Shown here: positions 8,921 to 16,700 of the stretch, piece by piece | Position numbering within the stretch: position 1 is the first letter of the stretch | Layout: the number at the start of each line of letters is the position of its first letter | Program-made: the position numbers and the translations under genes | Assembly: GCF_036346855.1 (NCBI RefSeq) | Contig: NZ_CP107842.1 | Coordinates: 41,772 to 105,771, forward strand | Direction of reading: 5' to 3' | Length of the DNA stretch: 64,000 bases | DNA from: Streptomyces europaeiscabiei | GTDB lineage: Bacteria > Actinomycetota > Actinomycetes > Streptomycetales > Streptomycetaceae | The notes under the pieces: model-generated | Database searches by the model: none | What the model was told of the DNA's origin: nothing | The model's input: the letters and a program-made list of their open reading frames with translations, nothing else

Positions 8921-9118
8921 GTGACCGTCGCCCTCGCCCTCCTCACCACCGCACTCGTAATCGTCATCGCACTGCTGACCGCCGCCGGCGCGGCCAAACT
9001 CGCGCGCTTGAACGGTGCCACCTACCCGGCCGCTCTCACCCGAGCCGCCACCGCCTTCGCTGCGGTCATCACCCTCGCCGCTGCGGTGACGGGCGCCCTC
9101 GCCGCACTCTTCGCCTGA
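8921..9118 (+). CDS. small two-helix membrane protein
   Basis: 65 aa from GTG at 8921, with GGGAG upstream. Two hydrophobic segments (ALALLTTALVIVIALLTAAG and AFAAVITLAAAVTGALAALFA) flank a short AKLARLNGATYPAALTRAA loop. It starts 118 bases from, and opposite to, the HTH-NTPase, so the two may share a divergent promoter region. Such small proteins are frequent on Streptomyces elements; the role is unknown. Confidence 0.65.
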   Translation: MTVALALLTTALVIVIALLTAAGAAKLARLNGATYPAALTRAATAFAAVITLAAAVTGALAALFA

Positions 9119-9190
9119 ACCAGCCCACCGGCCGCAGACCGACGGCCCCAAGCCCCGCACCCAGTACGAACCACTCCTGGACTCTCGTTC

Positions 9191-9632
9191 GCTCGCGCTG
9201 GAGCTGGACACCGCGGCGCGCAGCGGGGAGCTGGCCGACCTGCGCACCACCGACCTGGGCGAGGACAACGCCGCGGTGTACGTCGAGCGGCGCCCCCAGG
9301 GCGGCGGCACCGTCTGGGGGGAGTGGCTGGAGACCTCGGCGCTGACCCGGGCCGCGCTGGAGCGCTGGCTGGACGTGCGAGAAGGCCTGATGCAACGGGC
9401 CCACGGCACCTCGCGGCTGTGGGTGTCGCTCTGGATGAACCACGACGGCGTCCTCGACGACGAAGGGCACACGACGATCCGCCCGCCCGGGATGCCGCTG
9501 GAGGAGAACGGACTCGTCACCTCCTACCGGGTCGGCCGGCTGCGCTACGACGGACTGCGCCAGCTGCTACCCCTCAAGCTGGAAGCCCTGCGGCGCGCGA
9601 TTGACGCCGAACGCCAGCGCACCGCCGCGTAG
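9191..9632 (+). pseudogene. truncated recombinase 3' fragment (direct repeat, copy 2)
   Basis: A frame in phase with the recombinase at 2501-3439 but lacking its first ~155 codons. It opens at LALELDTAARSGELADL with no start codon or ribosome site, and matches 2977-3411 across 435 bases without gaps. The left junction (9190/9191) is abrupt. Substitutions, for example GIVEGEWVE to GTVWGEWLE, show the copies have drifted, so duplication is not brand new. Confidence 0.85.
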
Positions 9633-9971
9633 TCCCTTCTTCTTGTTGCTGCCTAACCTGGTCTTTTCGCCTGCGGCGGCCGTGGCGCCCGAAGGGCTTG
9701 TTATCGTCCGAAGTGCGGCGCTTGCGGCTTTCTTAAAACGACGTCGTTTACTGGTGGCCTGGGGCGAGTCGATTCCGTACGTCTGCAGTGTGTGCGTCTC
9801 CCACGCCTGGGCGAGGTGCGCGGCCTCGTTGAATTTGCCTTGCTGGGCGAGGGCGTAGACGTACGGGCGCGGGTCCTGCCGAGCCGGTGCGGCCAGCCGC
9901 GGGACGGCTACGTTTCGGGACATGGCAGCATCGTGCGGACCAGCCCCACCCCAGGGAGAAGGAAGCCCGCC

Positions 9972-10619
9972 GTGCTCATCGCCAACATCAGCCCACGCTC
10001 TATGGGCAAGACCACGGACACAGGCATGATGGCCCACGCCCTGCACGAGGTCGGCTATACCGTCCGCGCGTGGGACGCAGACGAGTCCCAGCACCTCACC
10101 CAGTGGTCGGAAGCAGCCAGCGGCTTCCCCTTCCCCGTCGACAAGAACGCCACCGCCACCTTCGCGACCGACGTGACGCCACTGAAGGGCGGCATCGACC
10201 TCGTCGACGTCGGTCACACCGAGAACCACCCGCACATCGCGGACAGCGTGCTGAAGATCGCAGACCTGGCCATCGTGCACATGGAGCCCTCCATGGCCGA
10301 CTGGCAGCGCGTCACCGAACCGCGGACCTCCACGGCCGTGGCCGAGATCGTCGCCCGCTCCGCCTTTGTGCGGCCCGACCGCCAGGCTCCGCCGCTGTGG
10401 GTCCTGCTCAACCGCGTGCGGACCGGTGTCCGCTCCGCCCAGGAGATCCGCAGCATGCTGCGTGACGCCGGATGGAACGTCTTCACCGTGATGATCCCGA
10501 CCCGCGACGAGTTCAAGCAGGCCACTGCGTTCAGCGTGGAACGCGCCTCGTACGGGCCTTTCGGCGAACTGGTCACGGAGATGGAGACGAGGGGGCTGAT
10601 CAAGCGTGACGAAGCGTAA
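9972..10619 (+). CDS. parA: ParA-family partition ATPase (first par system)
   Basis: 215 aa. GTG at 9972 follows AGGGAGAAGGAAG. It opens VLIANISPRSMGKTTDTGMMAHALHE, a deviant Walker A in which SxxSMGKTT replaces KGGxGKTT, so the usual signature lysine is absent. VRAWDADESQHL (switch I-like) and GGIDLVDVGHT (Walker B-like) follow. ParA ATPases form DNA-bound gradients that move ParB-parS complexes. It overlaps the next gene by 14 bases, as expected for a parAB operon. An orphan ATPase role is less likely given the neighbour and the palindromes behind it. Confidence 0.75.
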   Translation: MLIANISPRSMGKTTDTGMMAHALHEVGYTVRAWDADESQHLTQWSEAASGFPFPVDKNATATFATDVTPLKGGIDLVDVGHTENHPHIADSVLKIADLAIVHMEPSMADWQRVTEPRTSTAVAEIVARSAFVRPDRQAPPLWVLLNRVRTGVRSAQEIRSMLRDAGWNVFTVMIPTRDEFKQATAFSVERASYGPFGELVTEMETRGLIKRDEA

Positions 10620-11604
10620 GAACCTGCGGGCAGGAGCGGCCGCTACGACCGCCACCCGCACCACGGCTCCGTCCGCAGCGAGCACGCCGACCGTCTCCAC
10701 GACGACCGCCCTGGCCACCTCCGGGCCCGCCGAACTCGTCCGGCTGCGCGATCAGCCATTCACGCTCGCGCACTGGAGTGCCACTCTCCCGGAGCGGGAC
10801 ATCACGCCCGAGGAGGCTCACGGGCCGCTCAGCGCCCAGGAGCAGGAAGATCTGGCCGAGTGCCACCGCGCGATCGACAACGCCCGCTCAGCCCAGTGGC
10901 TGCTGGGCCGCGCGCTGGAGATCGTGCGACGCCGCCGCCTGTACCGCGGCGACGGATCCCGTACCTGGCCGCAGTACCTGACCGCCGAGCACGACGGTAT
11001 GACCGAGCGTGAGGCCCGCCGACTCCAAGAGGAATGGCGACTTGCCAAGGCCGTCCAGGACGCCCTGGGCAGGCCCGCGCCAGCGTCCCACGTACGCGCC
11101 ATGCTCGCCTACGCCGACAGCACCTCGGACGAGCAGGCCGCCCACGACTACGTGATGCTCAGGAAAGCGTTCGACTCCGGGGAGGTCCGGCTGGCCGCCC
11201 ACCAGATCACGGCCCGTGTCGCCAAGGCGCTGGAGACGGCCGCCACCGAGAAGGACCCACAGCATCGCCGCCAGGCTGTCACTCTGCACTGGCAGGAGCA
11301 CCACGCGCCCCAGCCAGCCATCCCCGGCCAGGCAAAACCCGCCGAGGCGACGGAGCGGACCGCCACTCCACCGCTCAAGGCGACCACCGACCCTCTCATT
11401 GCGGCCGCCGACGCCGCCGAGGGAGCGTTGGAGCAACTGAACCGGGCCCTTCTGGACGAGGGCGCGGCCATGCGACGACAGGCCGTCGATGCCGAGTACC
11501 TGCAGAAGCGGCTCCGCAGGGTCGGCCGCATCCTCGCGAAAGTCACCGTCCCTGCCGACGAGGTCGTGGACGCGGAGATCGTGGAGGACGACTCCCAGCA
11601 CTGA
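10606..11604 (+). CDS. ParB-like partition protein
   Basis: 332 aa from GTG at 10606, overlapping parA by 14 bases. A disordered Thr/Ala-rich N-terminus precedes a helical central domain (RSAQWLLGRALEIVRRRRLYRGDGSRTW...MTEREARRLQEEWRLAKAVQ) and an acidic C-terminus. No canonical ParB CTP-binding box is visible, so the assignment rests on position, size and helical DNA-binding character. Two large palindromes begin at its stop codon and are the natural candidate binding sites. Confidence 0.6.
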   Translation: MTKRKNLRAGAAATTATRTTAPSAASTPTVSTTTALATSGPAELVRLRDQPFTLAHWSATLPERDITPEEAHGPLSAQEQEDLAECHRAIDNARSAQWLLGRALEIVRRRRLYRGDGSRTWPQYLTAEHDGMTEREARRLQEEWRLAKAVQDALGRPAPASHVRAMLAYADSTSDEQAAHDYVMLRKAFDSGEVRLAAHQITARVAKALETAATEKDPQHRRQAVTLHWQEHHAPQPAIPGQAKPAEATERTATPPLKATTDPLIAAADAAEGALEQLNRALLDEGAAMRRQAVDAEYLQKRLRRVGRILAKVTVPADEVVDAEIVEDDSQH

Positions 11605-11673
11605 GCGGATCCCGGCAATTTTGCCGGGATCCGCATGGGAAAGGGGAACCCGGCAAAATTGCCGGGTTCCCCT
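11605..11673. promoter_or_regulatory. paired palindromes, candidate parS centromere
   Basis: First palindrome 11605-11634: arms GCGGATCCCGGCAA and TTGCCGGGATCCGC around TT. Second 11642-11673: arms AGGGGAACCCGGCAA and TTGCCGGGTTCCCCT around AA. Both share CCCGGCAA-NN-TTGCCGGG and the 18-bp cores are exact reverse complements. There is no T-tract after either, so simple terminators are less likely than a ParB-binding site, although they could also halt converging transcription. Confidence 0.55.
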
Positions 11674-11720
11674 CAGACTCAGGCCACAGCCCCAACCGCA
11701 GACCAGACGACCCCCTGCTT

Positions 11721-12422
11721 TCAGCTCAACGGGGTTGGACGACGAGGGGGCGGCACCGCCCGCAGCAGCTCCCACAGCGGACGGGATCCCGATGCCCACA
11801 CGGCCAGCGTCTGGCGGTCGACGACGTGCAGCCGCTGCTGTTTGGCGAAGTCCACGGCCGGACCAGTCACACGGCCGTTCGTGACGATGACCGCGATGTC
11901 CGCCCCGTGCACCTGTCGGGCCGTTCCGTTGAGCACCTGCAGATCAGGCGTGCCCACCGCCGAGCCCCGGGCCCCGTTGCGGCGGTGCTTGCACTGGATG
12001 ACCCAGCGCCGCCCGAACGGATCCGTGGCTTTCACGTCCGCGCCCAAGTCCCCGCGGCCACCGACCCGCTGAGCGTCCCGGCAGCCGTCCCGCTGCATCA
12101 GGTCCCGTACCGCATCCTCGAACCGGGAGTGGTGCAGCGCGTCGAGCTGCGACAGCTCATAGCGCAGGCTCTGCGCTCGTACGGCCTCCCACTGGGCCCG
12201 CTGCTGCCGGTTGTAGAGCCAGCCGGCCCCCGCCAGCACCGCGAGCACGAGGACCCCCGCGAGGACCCACCAGTGGGCCAGTAGCCAGTTCACGACCATC
12301 ACCACGAGACTGACGACGGCCACCGCCACGACCACGAAGACAATCAGCTGAGCGTCCCTCTGCTGCTGCCTCTTGCTGGGCCGCCGTGTGCGCCGCCGAG
12401 CCGGCGGCCGACGCCGGGTCAC
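11721..12422 (-). CDS. membrane-anchored Mrr-like restriction endonuclease
   Basis: 233 aa from GTG at 12422, overlapping the upstream stop (GTGA). A basic start (TRRRPPARRRTRRPSKRQQQR) is followed by two transmembrane segments (about residues 26-75). The C-terminal half is the Mrr-type PD-(D/E)xK fold: FEDAVRDLMQRDG, GGRGDLGADVKATDP with the metal-binding Asp, and WVIQCKHRR supplying QxK. It ends with VVDRQTLAVWASG, typical of the family. Mrr-like enzymes cut modified or foreign DNA. Membrane tethering suggests action on DNA at the envelope. It runs towards parAB, with the candidate parS between. Confidence 0.8.
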   Translation of the reverse strand: MTRRRPPARRRTRRPSKRQQQRDAQLIVFVVVAVAVVSLVVMVVNWLLAHWWVLAGVLVLAVLAGAGWLYNRQQRAQWEAVRAQSLRYELSQLDALHHSRFEDAVRDLMQRDGCRDAQRVGGRGDLGADVKATDPFGRRWVIQCKHRRNGARGSAVGTPDLQVLNGTARQVHGADIAVIVTNGRVTGPAVDFAKQQRLHVVDRQTLAVWASGSRPLWELLRAVPPPRRPTPLS

Positions 12423-12691
12423 CGCTCCCACCGGATCGGGTACGACACCGTGGGACGCGGCTCCGGTGCCTTCACCGCTGGGACGTCGTCGAACCGGATC
12501 GGGTACTTCACCGTCGACTGCGGCTGAGGAGCCGACGTGCCGTCTGCCGAGACGTTCCCGTTGCCGAACCCGACCACGGCTAACACGACCACCCCGAAGA
12601 TCATCAGTTCTCGTCGCGCCCCCGGCGCCCACCGGGAATGACCGCGAACCTCCGTGCCGTCCCGCCGCGTGTACGGCCGTACCCAGACCAT
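12419..12691 (-). CDS. small membrane protein coupled to the Mrr-like nuclease
   Basis: 90 aa from ATG at 12691, with GGGGGAGG eight bases upstream. It begins MVWVRPYTRRDGTEVRGHSRW, a basic conserved-looking motif, then one hydrophobic helix (ELMIFGVVVLAVVGFG). The C-terminal tail carries an internal repeat (TVKYPIRFDD and TVSYPIRWER). Its stop overlaps the nuclease start, so translation is coupled. It could be a partner or regulator of the nuclease. Confidence 0.6.
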   Translation of the reverse strand: MVWVRPYTRRDGTEVRGHSRWAPGARRELMIFGVVVLAVVGFGNGNVSADGTSAPQPQSTVKYPIRFDDVPAVKAPEPRPTVSYPIRWER

Positions 12692-13323
12692 CCAGACCTC
12701 CCCCTCGAAACGCACTTCCCACGCAACCGCCCATAGTGACAGGGGCCACTGACAGTGAGTCAGCACATCACCACCCGTGGTGATCAAGGAAGTGGAGAAC
12801 AGGCCAGGTCAGGGAAGACGCGGGGCTCTGCCCCACACCCCGGCCACCCTGCGGAAGGTGGGGGAGGCATTGATCTTGAGTGCGGGTCCGTTGGCGGTGG
12901 AGATGGTGGCGGGTCGCGGTGCGGCCCTTTCGTCAGACGTCACCCGAGGGCAGCTCACACATGCTCGCGCACACTGCGGACCGCCCCGGAGAGGCCGACC
13001 TCGACGACGACCTCCACCACCAGACCGTCCGTACCGAGAAGCCCCAAGGGGGTCTGAAGATCTTGGCCGCGCGCATGCGCCGGTCAGCACGGCGTTCACG
13101 CTGCTAGTGTGCCGCCGCCGAGGTCCTCACCCGCCTGTAGGCAGTACCACCAAGGGCCGCGCCCATCCACGGCCACACACTGAGGGCACGCAGCAGTGCA
13201 GGCCTGGGGCGGCGGGATCCGTCCGGGATCGAAGAACGTTCGGCTATCGCTCGCGTAGGGCGTACGAGCTGATCTCCGGCTTCGCGTGCGCGGTGGGCAG
13301 CGGCAGTCACCTGGGCGATCCCG
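12692..13323. other. gene-poor stretch
   Basis: Several overlapping open frames exist, for example 12777-13562 on +, but none has a convincing ribosome site, domain or protein-like composition. I see no gene here. It lies between the Mrr operon start and the truncated frame at 13324, and may be decayed sequence. Confidence 0.4.
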
Positions 13324-13542
13324 ATGCTGTGTCAGCTCGTCCAGCCGCCCTCGCTCGTCGACGGCGTCAACCTCCCCGAGCTGCTGGTCCGGTGCGACAC
13401 ATGCGCGGCCGCCGCTCTGGCTGGCCTCCCCCTCCCTCCCGAGGAACAGAACCGGCTCGACCCTCACCTGACGTGGTGGGACCTGACCCGGTCTCATCGT
13501 TATCTAGGGGTCGAAGACCTTCTGTGCAGCTCAGAGGCATGA
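13324..13542 (+). pseudogene. gene fragment cut by the boundary element
   Basis: The frame reads MLCQLVQPPSLVDG...LLVRCDTCAAAALAG...DPHLTWWDLTRS and has normal protein character up to about 13499. At that point TTATCTAGGG of the boundary element begins and the frame drifts to a stop. An in-frame stop at 13270-13272 and a weak ribosome site mean the 5' end may also be missing. The parallel truncation at 5932 suggests both genes were cut by the same kind of event. Confidence 0.4.
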
Positions 13543-13586
13543 TCGACGGTGCAGGCAAGTAAGGCACGTAAACAGTTCGGTCGAAC
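13500..13586. repeat. ~90-bp boundary element, copy 2
   Basis: Begins TTATCTAGGG (13500-13509), contains GTGCAGGCAAGTAAGGCACGT (about 13550-13570) and ends GTTCGGTCGAAC (13575-13586). It matches 5932-6020 in order and spacing with many substitutions between the landmarks. The 3' end of the pentapeptide-repeat gene lies 36 bases further on. Confidence 0.7.
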
Positions 13587-13621
13587 GTTGCACAGGGCCA
13601 CGCTTGACTGGGGCAGGGCTG

Positions 13622-15535
13622 TCAGCGTTTGACGCGGTTGCGGATGGCGAGGACGGCCAGGCCCAACAGGACGGGTTCGGTGAAGCGTGAGGTCATCTCG
13701 ATGTAGGTGCCGGCGGTGGTCAGGTCCTGGCCGGAGGCGCGGAACACCACCGAGTTCAGCGTGACGTTCAGGGCCTTCTCGAAGCGCTTGCCGGTGAACC
13801 GGTTGCCGGTGGGGTTCTGGGGATCGTCCTTGTCGATCTCAAAGGTGACCTTGCCCCCGCCGGCCGGGACGGTGCCGGTCGCGGTCTGCTTCGGGGTGTC
13901 CTGGGCGAGGCCGAAGGCCATGAGCAGGACGATGGTGAGGAGCATGGCGACGCCGAGCCAGGCCAGGGCCCGGGAGGCGCGCAGGCCGTAGCCGGACAGC
14001 GCCCAGTAGCCGGTCAGTAGCCCCCGTTCACTGCGGGGGATGTCGTCGGCGTGGCGGCGCATCTCCATCTCGCCGTAGTAGAAGTCCGCCGCCCCTGGCT
14101 CGTGCTTGCCGTCCTCGAAGGCCTTGCGCAGCGCCCGGTATACCGGAGCCAGTTGCAGCGGCCCAGCCCGCCCGGTGCCGAGGACCCAGCCCTGCGCTGC
14201 CCCCGGCTGGCCGGCGCGCCAGTGGTGTTCCTCGGCCAGGACGCGGCGCTCGGTGAACCGCACGGGCGGCCAGCGCCGCCAGTGCACCGCGGTCGGTGCG
14301 GTGTTGAAAGTGCAGGCCCCCTCCAGACGGAGTTGGTCCAGGTGGACCGTGCCGGTGAACAGACATTCCCACAGATCGAGGTCGGCCAAGACCAGATGGG
14401 CCGCATCCACCCCACACAGCGACGCCACCCGCACCCCGGGGTCGTACGCGCTCGGAAAGAGATCTTCGGCGAGCGGTAGGCCACCGTTCCTGAGCACGAA
14501 CGGATCCAGCTCGGCGGCGATCGTGAGGGGGTACTCAAACACGGCATGAGCGAAGTCCACCGTGGCATAGCGCAGGCGGATCTCCGCTGTCGATGACCAG
14601 CGGGTGCGATGGCACTCTAGACGGCGCACAGCGAATGAGAGGGTCACCGGGCTGCCGAACATCGCACCGGACAGTACAAGCTGCCCAGCACACACCAAAG
14701 GCCCGAACTGGTCGGCCTCCACGAAGGTCGCCGACCTGAACCAGGCATCGCCCTTGAAGGTCGCCGACTCGAACCAGGCATCGCCCTTGAAGGTCGCCAA
14801 CTTGAACCAGGCATCGCCCTCGAAGGTCGCCGACCCGAACCAGGCATCGCCCTTGAAGGTCACCGACCCGAACCCGGCGGTGCCCTCGAAGGTCGCCGGC
14901 CCGAACAAGGCGGCGCCCTCGAAGGTCGCCAAGTCGAACCAGGCGTCGCCCTTGAAGGTCGCATCCCCGAATCCGGCGTCGTCCTTGAAGGTCGCCAACT
15001 CGAACCCGGCGGTGCCCTTGAAGGTCGCCCCGAACACGGCGGTGCCCTTGAAGGTCGCCGACCTGAACACGGCGGTGCCCTCGAAGGTCGCCGACCCGAA
15101 CCCGGCGTCGTCCTTGAAGGTCGCCAACTCGAACCCGGCGGTGCCCTTGAAGGTCGCCGACCTGAACACGGCGGTGCCCTCGAAGGTCGCCGATTTGAAC
15201 CCGGCGTCGCCCTCGAAGGTCGCCAACTCGAACCCGGCGGTGCCCTTGAAGGTCGCCGACCCGAACCCGGCGTCGCCTAAGCGGGGGTGACCGGTTGCGG
15301 AGTCACGAAGGGCGTTGAGTAAGGCGATGAAGAGGGATTCAGTGAAGGTGGTGCCCCGGTGGTCGATGCCAGCGCCGGGAGTCAGGCCGGCCAGATAAGC
15401 GTCACGGTCGGCGCCGGCCAGGTGGGCGAGACATTCGGTGTAGCCGGGGACGTGAATGCCACGGCAGCCGACAGGGTCGGCAGGGTATGCACCGTCTGCG
15501 CAGTGCGGCCAGGCTGGCGGTTCGGATGTGCTCAT
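13622..15535 (-). CDS. pentapeptide-type (11-residue Phe) repeat membrane protein
   Basis: 637 aa from ATG at 15535 (MSTSEPPAWPHC). An N-terminal Cys-containing segment (HCADGAYPADPVGCRG) precedes about 17 tandem units of 11 residues such as GSATFKGTAGF. Phe spacing alternates 5 and 6, as in Pentapeptide_3 beta-helices. After a non-repeat domain (DLFPSAYDPGVRVASLCGVDAAHLV...) come YYGEMEMRRHAD and two transmembrane segments (ALAWLGVAMLLTIVLLMAFGLA and EPVLLGLAVLAI) around an extracytoplasmic loop. The C-terminal layout resembles a small ion-channel-like module known in actinobacterial pentapeptide proteins. The function is unknown; a membrane sensor or effector is plausible. Confidence 0.75.
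   Translation of the reverse strand: MSTSEPPAWPHCADGAYPADPVGCRGIHVPGYTECLAHLAGADRDAYLAGLTPGAGIDHRGTTFTESLFIALLNALRDSATGHPRLGDAGFGSATFKGTAGFELATFEGDAGFKSATFEGTAVFRSATFKGTAGFELATFKDDAGFGSATFEGTAVFRSATFKGTAVFGATFKGTAGFELATFKDDAGFGDATFKGDAWFDLATFEGAALFGPATFEGTAGFGSVTFKGDAWFGSATFEGDAWFKLATFKGDAWFESATFKGDAWFRSATFVEADQFGPLVCAGQLVLSGAMFGSPVTLSFAVRRLECHRTRWSSTAEIRLRYATVDFAHAVFEYPLTIAAELDPFVLRNGGLPLAEDLFPSAYDPGVRVASLCGVDAAHLVLADLDLWECLFTGTVHLDQLRLEGACTFNTAPTAVHWRRWPPVRFTERRVLAEEHHWRAGQPGAAQGWVLGTGRAGPLQLAPVYRALRKAFEDGKHEPGAADFYYGEMEMRRHADDIPRSERGLLTGYWALSGYGLRASRALAWLGVAMLLTIVLLMAFGLAQDTPKQTATGTVPAGGGKVTFEIDKDDPQNPTGNRFTGKRFEKALNVTLNSVVFRASGQDLTTAGTYIEMTSRFTEPVLLGLAVLAIRNRVKR
14730..15290 (-). repeat. 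33-bp coding repeats
   Basis: About 17 tandem 33-base units inside the repeat-protein gene, encoding (S/L)ATF(K/E)G(D/T)AxF. The coding strand is the minus strand. High DNA similarity between units indicates recent expansion. Confidence 0.85.
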
Positions 15536-15654
15536 GGTGTGACGGCTCCGCGGTGTCAGGTGCCCGTATGGACGCCCTGGGGACGAGAACGGTTCGGGCT
15601 CGACGATGACGGGCAGCGTCGGGGATCGGGACCCACGTTGCGAACAGATCGTAC

Positions 15655-15688
15655 GTGCCTGAACGACCCATAGATATCTGTCAGGCAC
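15655..15688. promoter_or_regulatory. inverted repeat upstream of the repeat-protein gene
   Basis: GTGCCTGA (15655-15662) faces TCAGGCAC (15681-15688) about 120 bases upstream of the leftward start at 15535, in the 232-base gap before the HTH-like gene at 15768. It may be an operator; no promoter boxes were assigned. Confidence 0.35.
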
Positions 15689-15767
15689 AGTGCACTGAGG
15701 CGCACATAGCTCACATGCCTGTCGCCCGCTCGGCACCTGAGATAAGCAGACGATCCGGGCCGGCGTC

Positions 15768-16286
15768 GTGCCTGCGGACGAACGCGCTGCCCGCGCTGCG
15801 GCCGAGCCGCTCCCCGCCCCCGAGGACGTCTACACGGCCGACGAGCTGATGTTCCTCGGCGGGCCGGAAGCGGCGGGCCAACTCATCGCTCAGCGGCACC
15901 GGTTGGCCGCTGCGGAGGACCGGACGGCGGCCGCCCTGTACGACTGGCCAGGCACGGCCCGGCGCATGGCCAACCTCGCCGCCGAGCATCCGGCCCCCGG
16001 GCTCGACTCCGAACAGAAAGTCGCCCTGGGCGGGGCCAGGCGTCACCTGCTCCTCTCCGAGCTGGCCGCCGCCGACCAGAGTCTGCGTCAGCTGATGGCC
16101 AACGCGCGTGACGTCGGCCCTGTGCGTCTCTCGGCGCTCTCCGGCGTCAGCCGCCGTACGGTGCCCGGGTGGATCGCGGCCTCCCATGCTGCCGAGTCAC
16201 TGGTCACCACGACCGTGGATCTCAACTCCGGTGTCTCGCAGGACCGTCCCGGCGTCGAGGGCGCGAAAGACCGGGGCAGCGACTGA
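15768..16286 (+). CDS. HTH-containing hypothetical protein
   Basis: 172 aa from GTG at 15768; the start is uncertain. It is an acidic helical protein (DVYTADELMFLGGPEAAGQLIAQRHRLAAAEDRTAAALY...) ending in a helix-turn-helix-like stretch (VRLSALSGVSRRTVPGWIAA). The last ~45 residues recur as an isolated fragment at 19171-19308. No family is recognised. Probably a DNA-binding protein of the element. Confidence 0.55.
   Translation: MPADERAARAAAEPLPAPEDVYTADELMFLGGPEAAGQLIAQRHRLAAAEDRTAAALYDWPGTARRMANLAAEHPAPGLDSEQKVALGGARRHLLLSELAAADQSLRQLMANARDVGPVRLSALSGVSRRTVPGWIAASHAAESLVTTTVDLNSGVSQDRPGVEGAKDRGSD
16083..16214 (+). repeat. 132-bp repeat, copy 1 (HTH segment)
   Basis: Encodes LRQLMANARDVGPVRLSAL...WIAASHAAESLVTTT. 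It matches 19171-19302 over 132 bases without gaps and with roughly 13 differences by hand count. The differences are mostly synonymous, so both copies derive from a functional gene. Confidence 0.85.
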
Positions 16287-16545
16287 CCGCTTCTCACCCT
16301 GTGAGCGGCCCCGGAATGGGTACTCTGTCCGTACTGCTCTCCGCGCAAGCGGAGGTGCCCCCTTGCTGCCGCCACCGTGAGCATTCTGGGTTTTCTGTTC
16401 GGCCTCGGTGACGGCTCGGACGCCCCCTCCCCTTCCCCCGCCTCGTCTTCGTCGCCGAACCCGATCACGACACCGGACAGCTCGGCGGCGACGGCCGCTT
16501 GGCCGTCGCCGAGCGGCCGGAACGGGCCAGAGTCAGACTGAGGCT

Positions 16546-16611
16546 ATGCAGCTACCCGTACGGGTCGCCCTGGCCAAGTCCGCTGCGGCGCTGCCGGCGG
16601 GCGGGGGAGGG
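16546..16611 (+). pseudogene. 5' remnant of an ATP-dependent DNA ligase
   Basis: The frame MQLPVRVALAKSAAALPAG matches the N-terminus of the ligase-like gene at 23263 (MDLPVRVALAKSATVLPTG). Similarity stops after about 22 codons, before the catalytic-lysine motif, and the frame continues as unrelated sequence. It is the only recognisable item in the stretch 16287-16700, which otherwise holds no gene. Confidence 0.6.
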
Positions 16612-16700
16612 GTGGCCGGTTCGGCACGCTGGTCAGCCCTGCACGCATCGTCGTTCCGACCCGTTGGCTCTCGCCGGGTGGTTGTCATACTTGGCCTACT

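Noticed and set aside
6289..9345. 1018-codon frame on + strand full of LPVPGLLPHHGQ-type repeats
   Set aside because: It is the complement of the repeat NTPase gene. No ribosome site; composition follows the antisense repeats.
12777..13562. 261-codon + frame
   Set aside because: Poor composition, no domain or ribosome site, and it crosses the boundary element. Treated as non-coding.
14604..15290. 228-codon + frame with LKVADSNQASP repeats
   Set aside because: Antisense of the 11-residue repeat region, no start signal.
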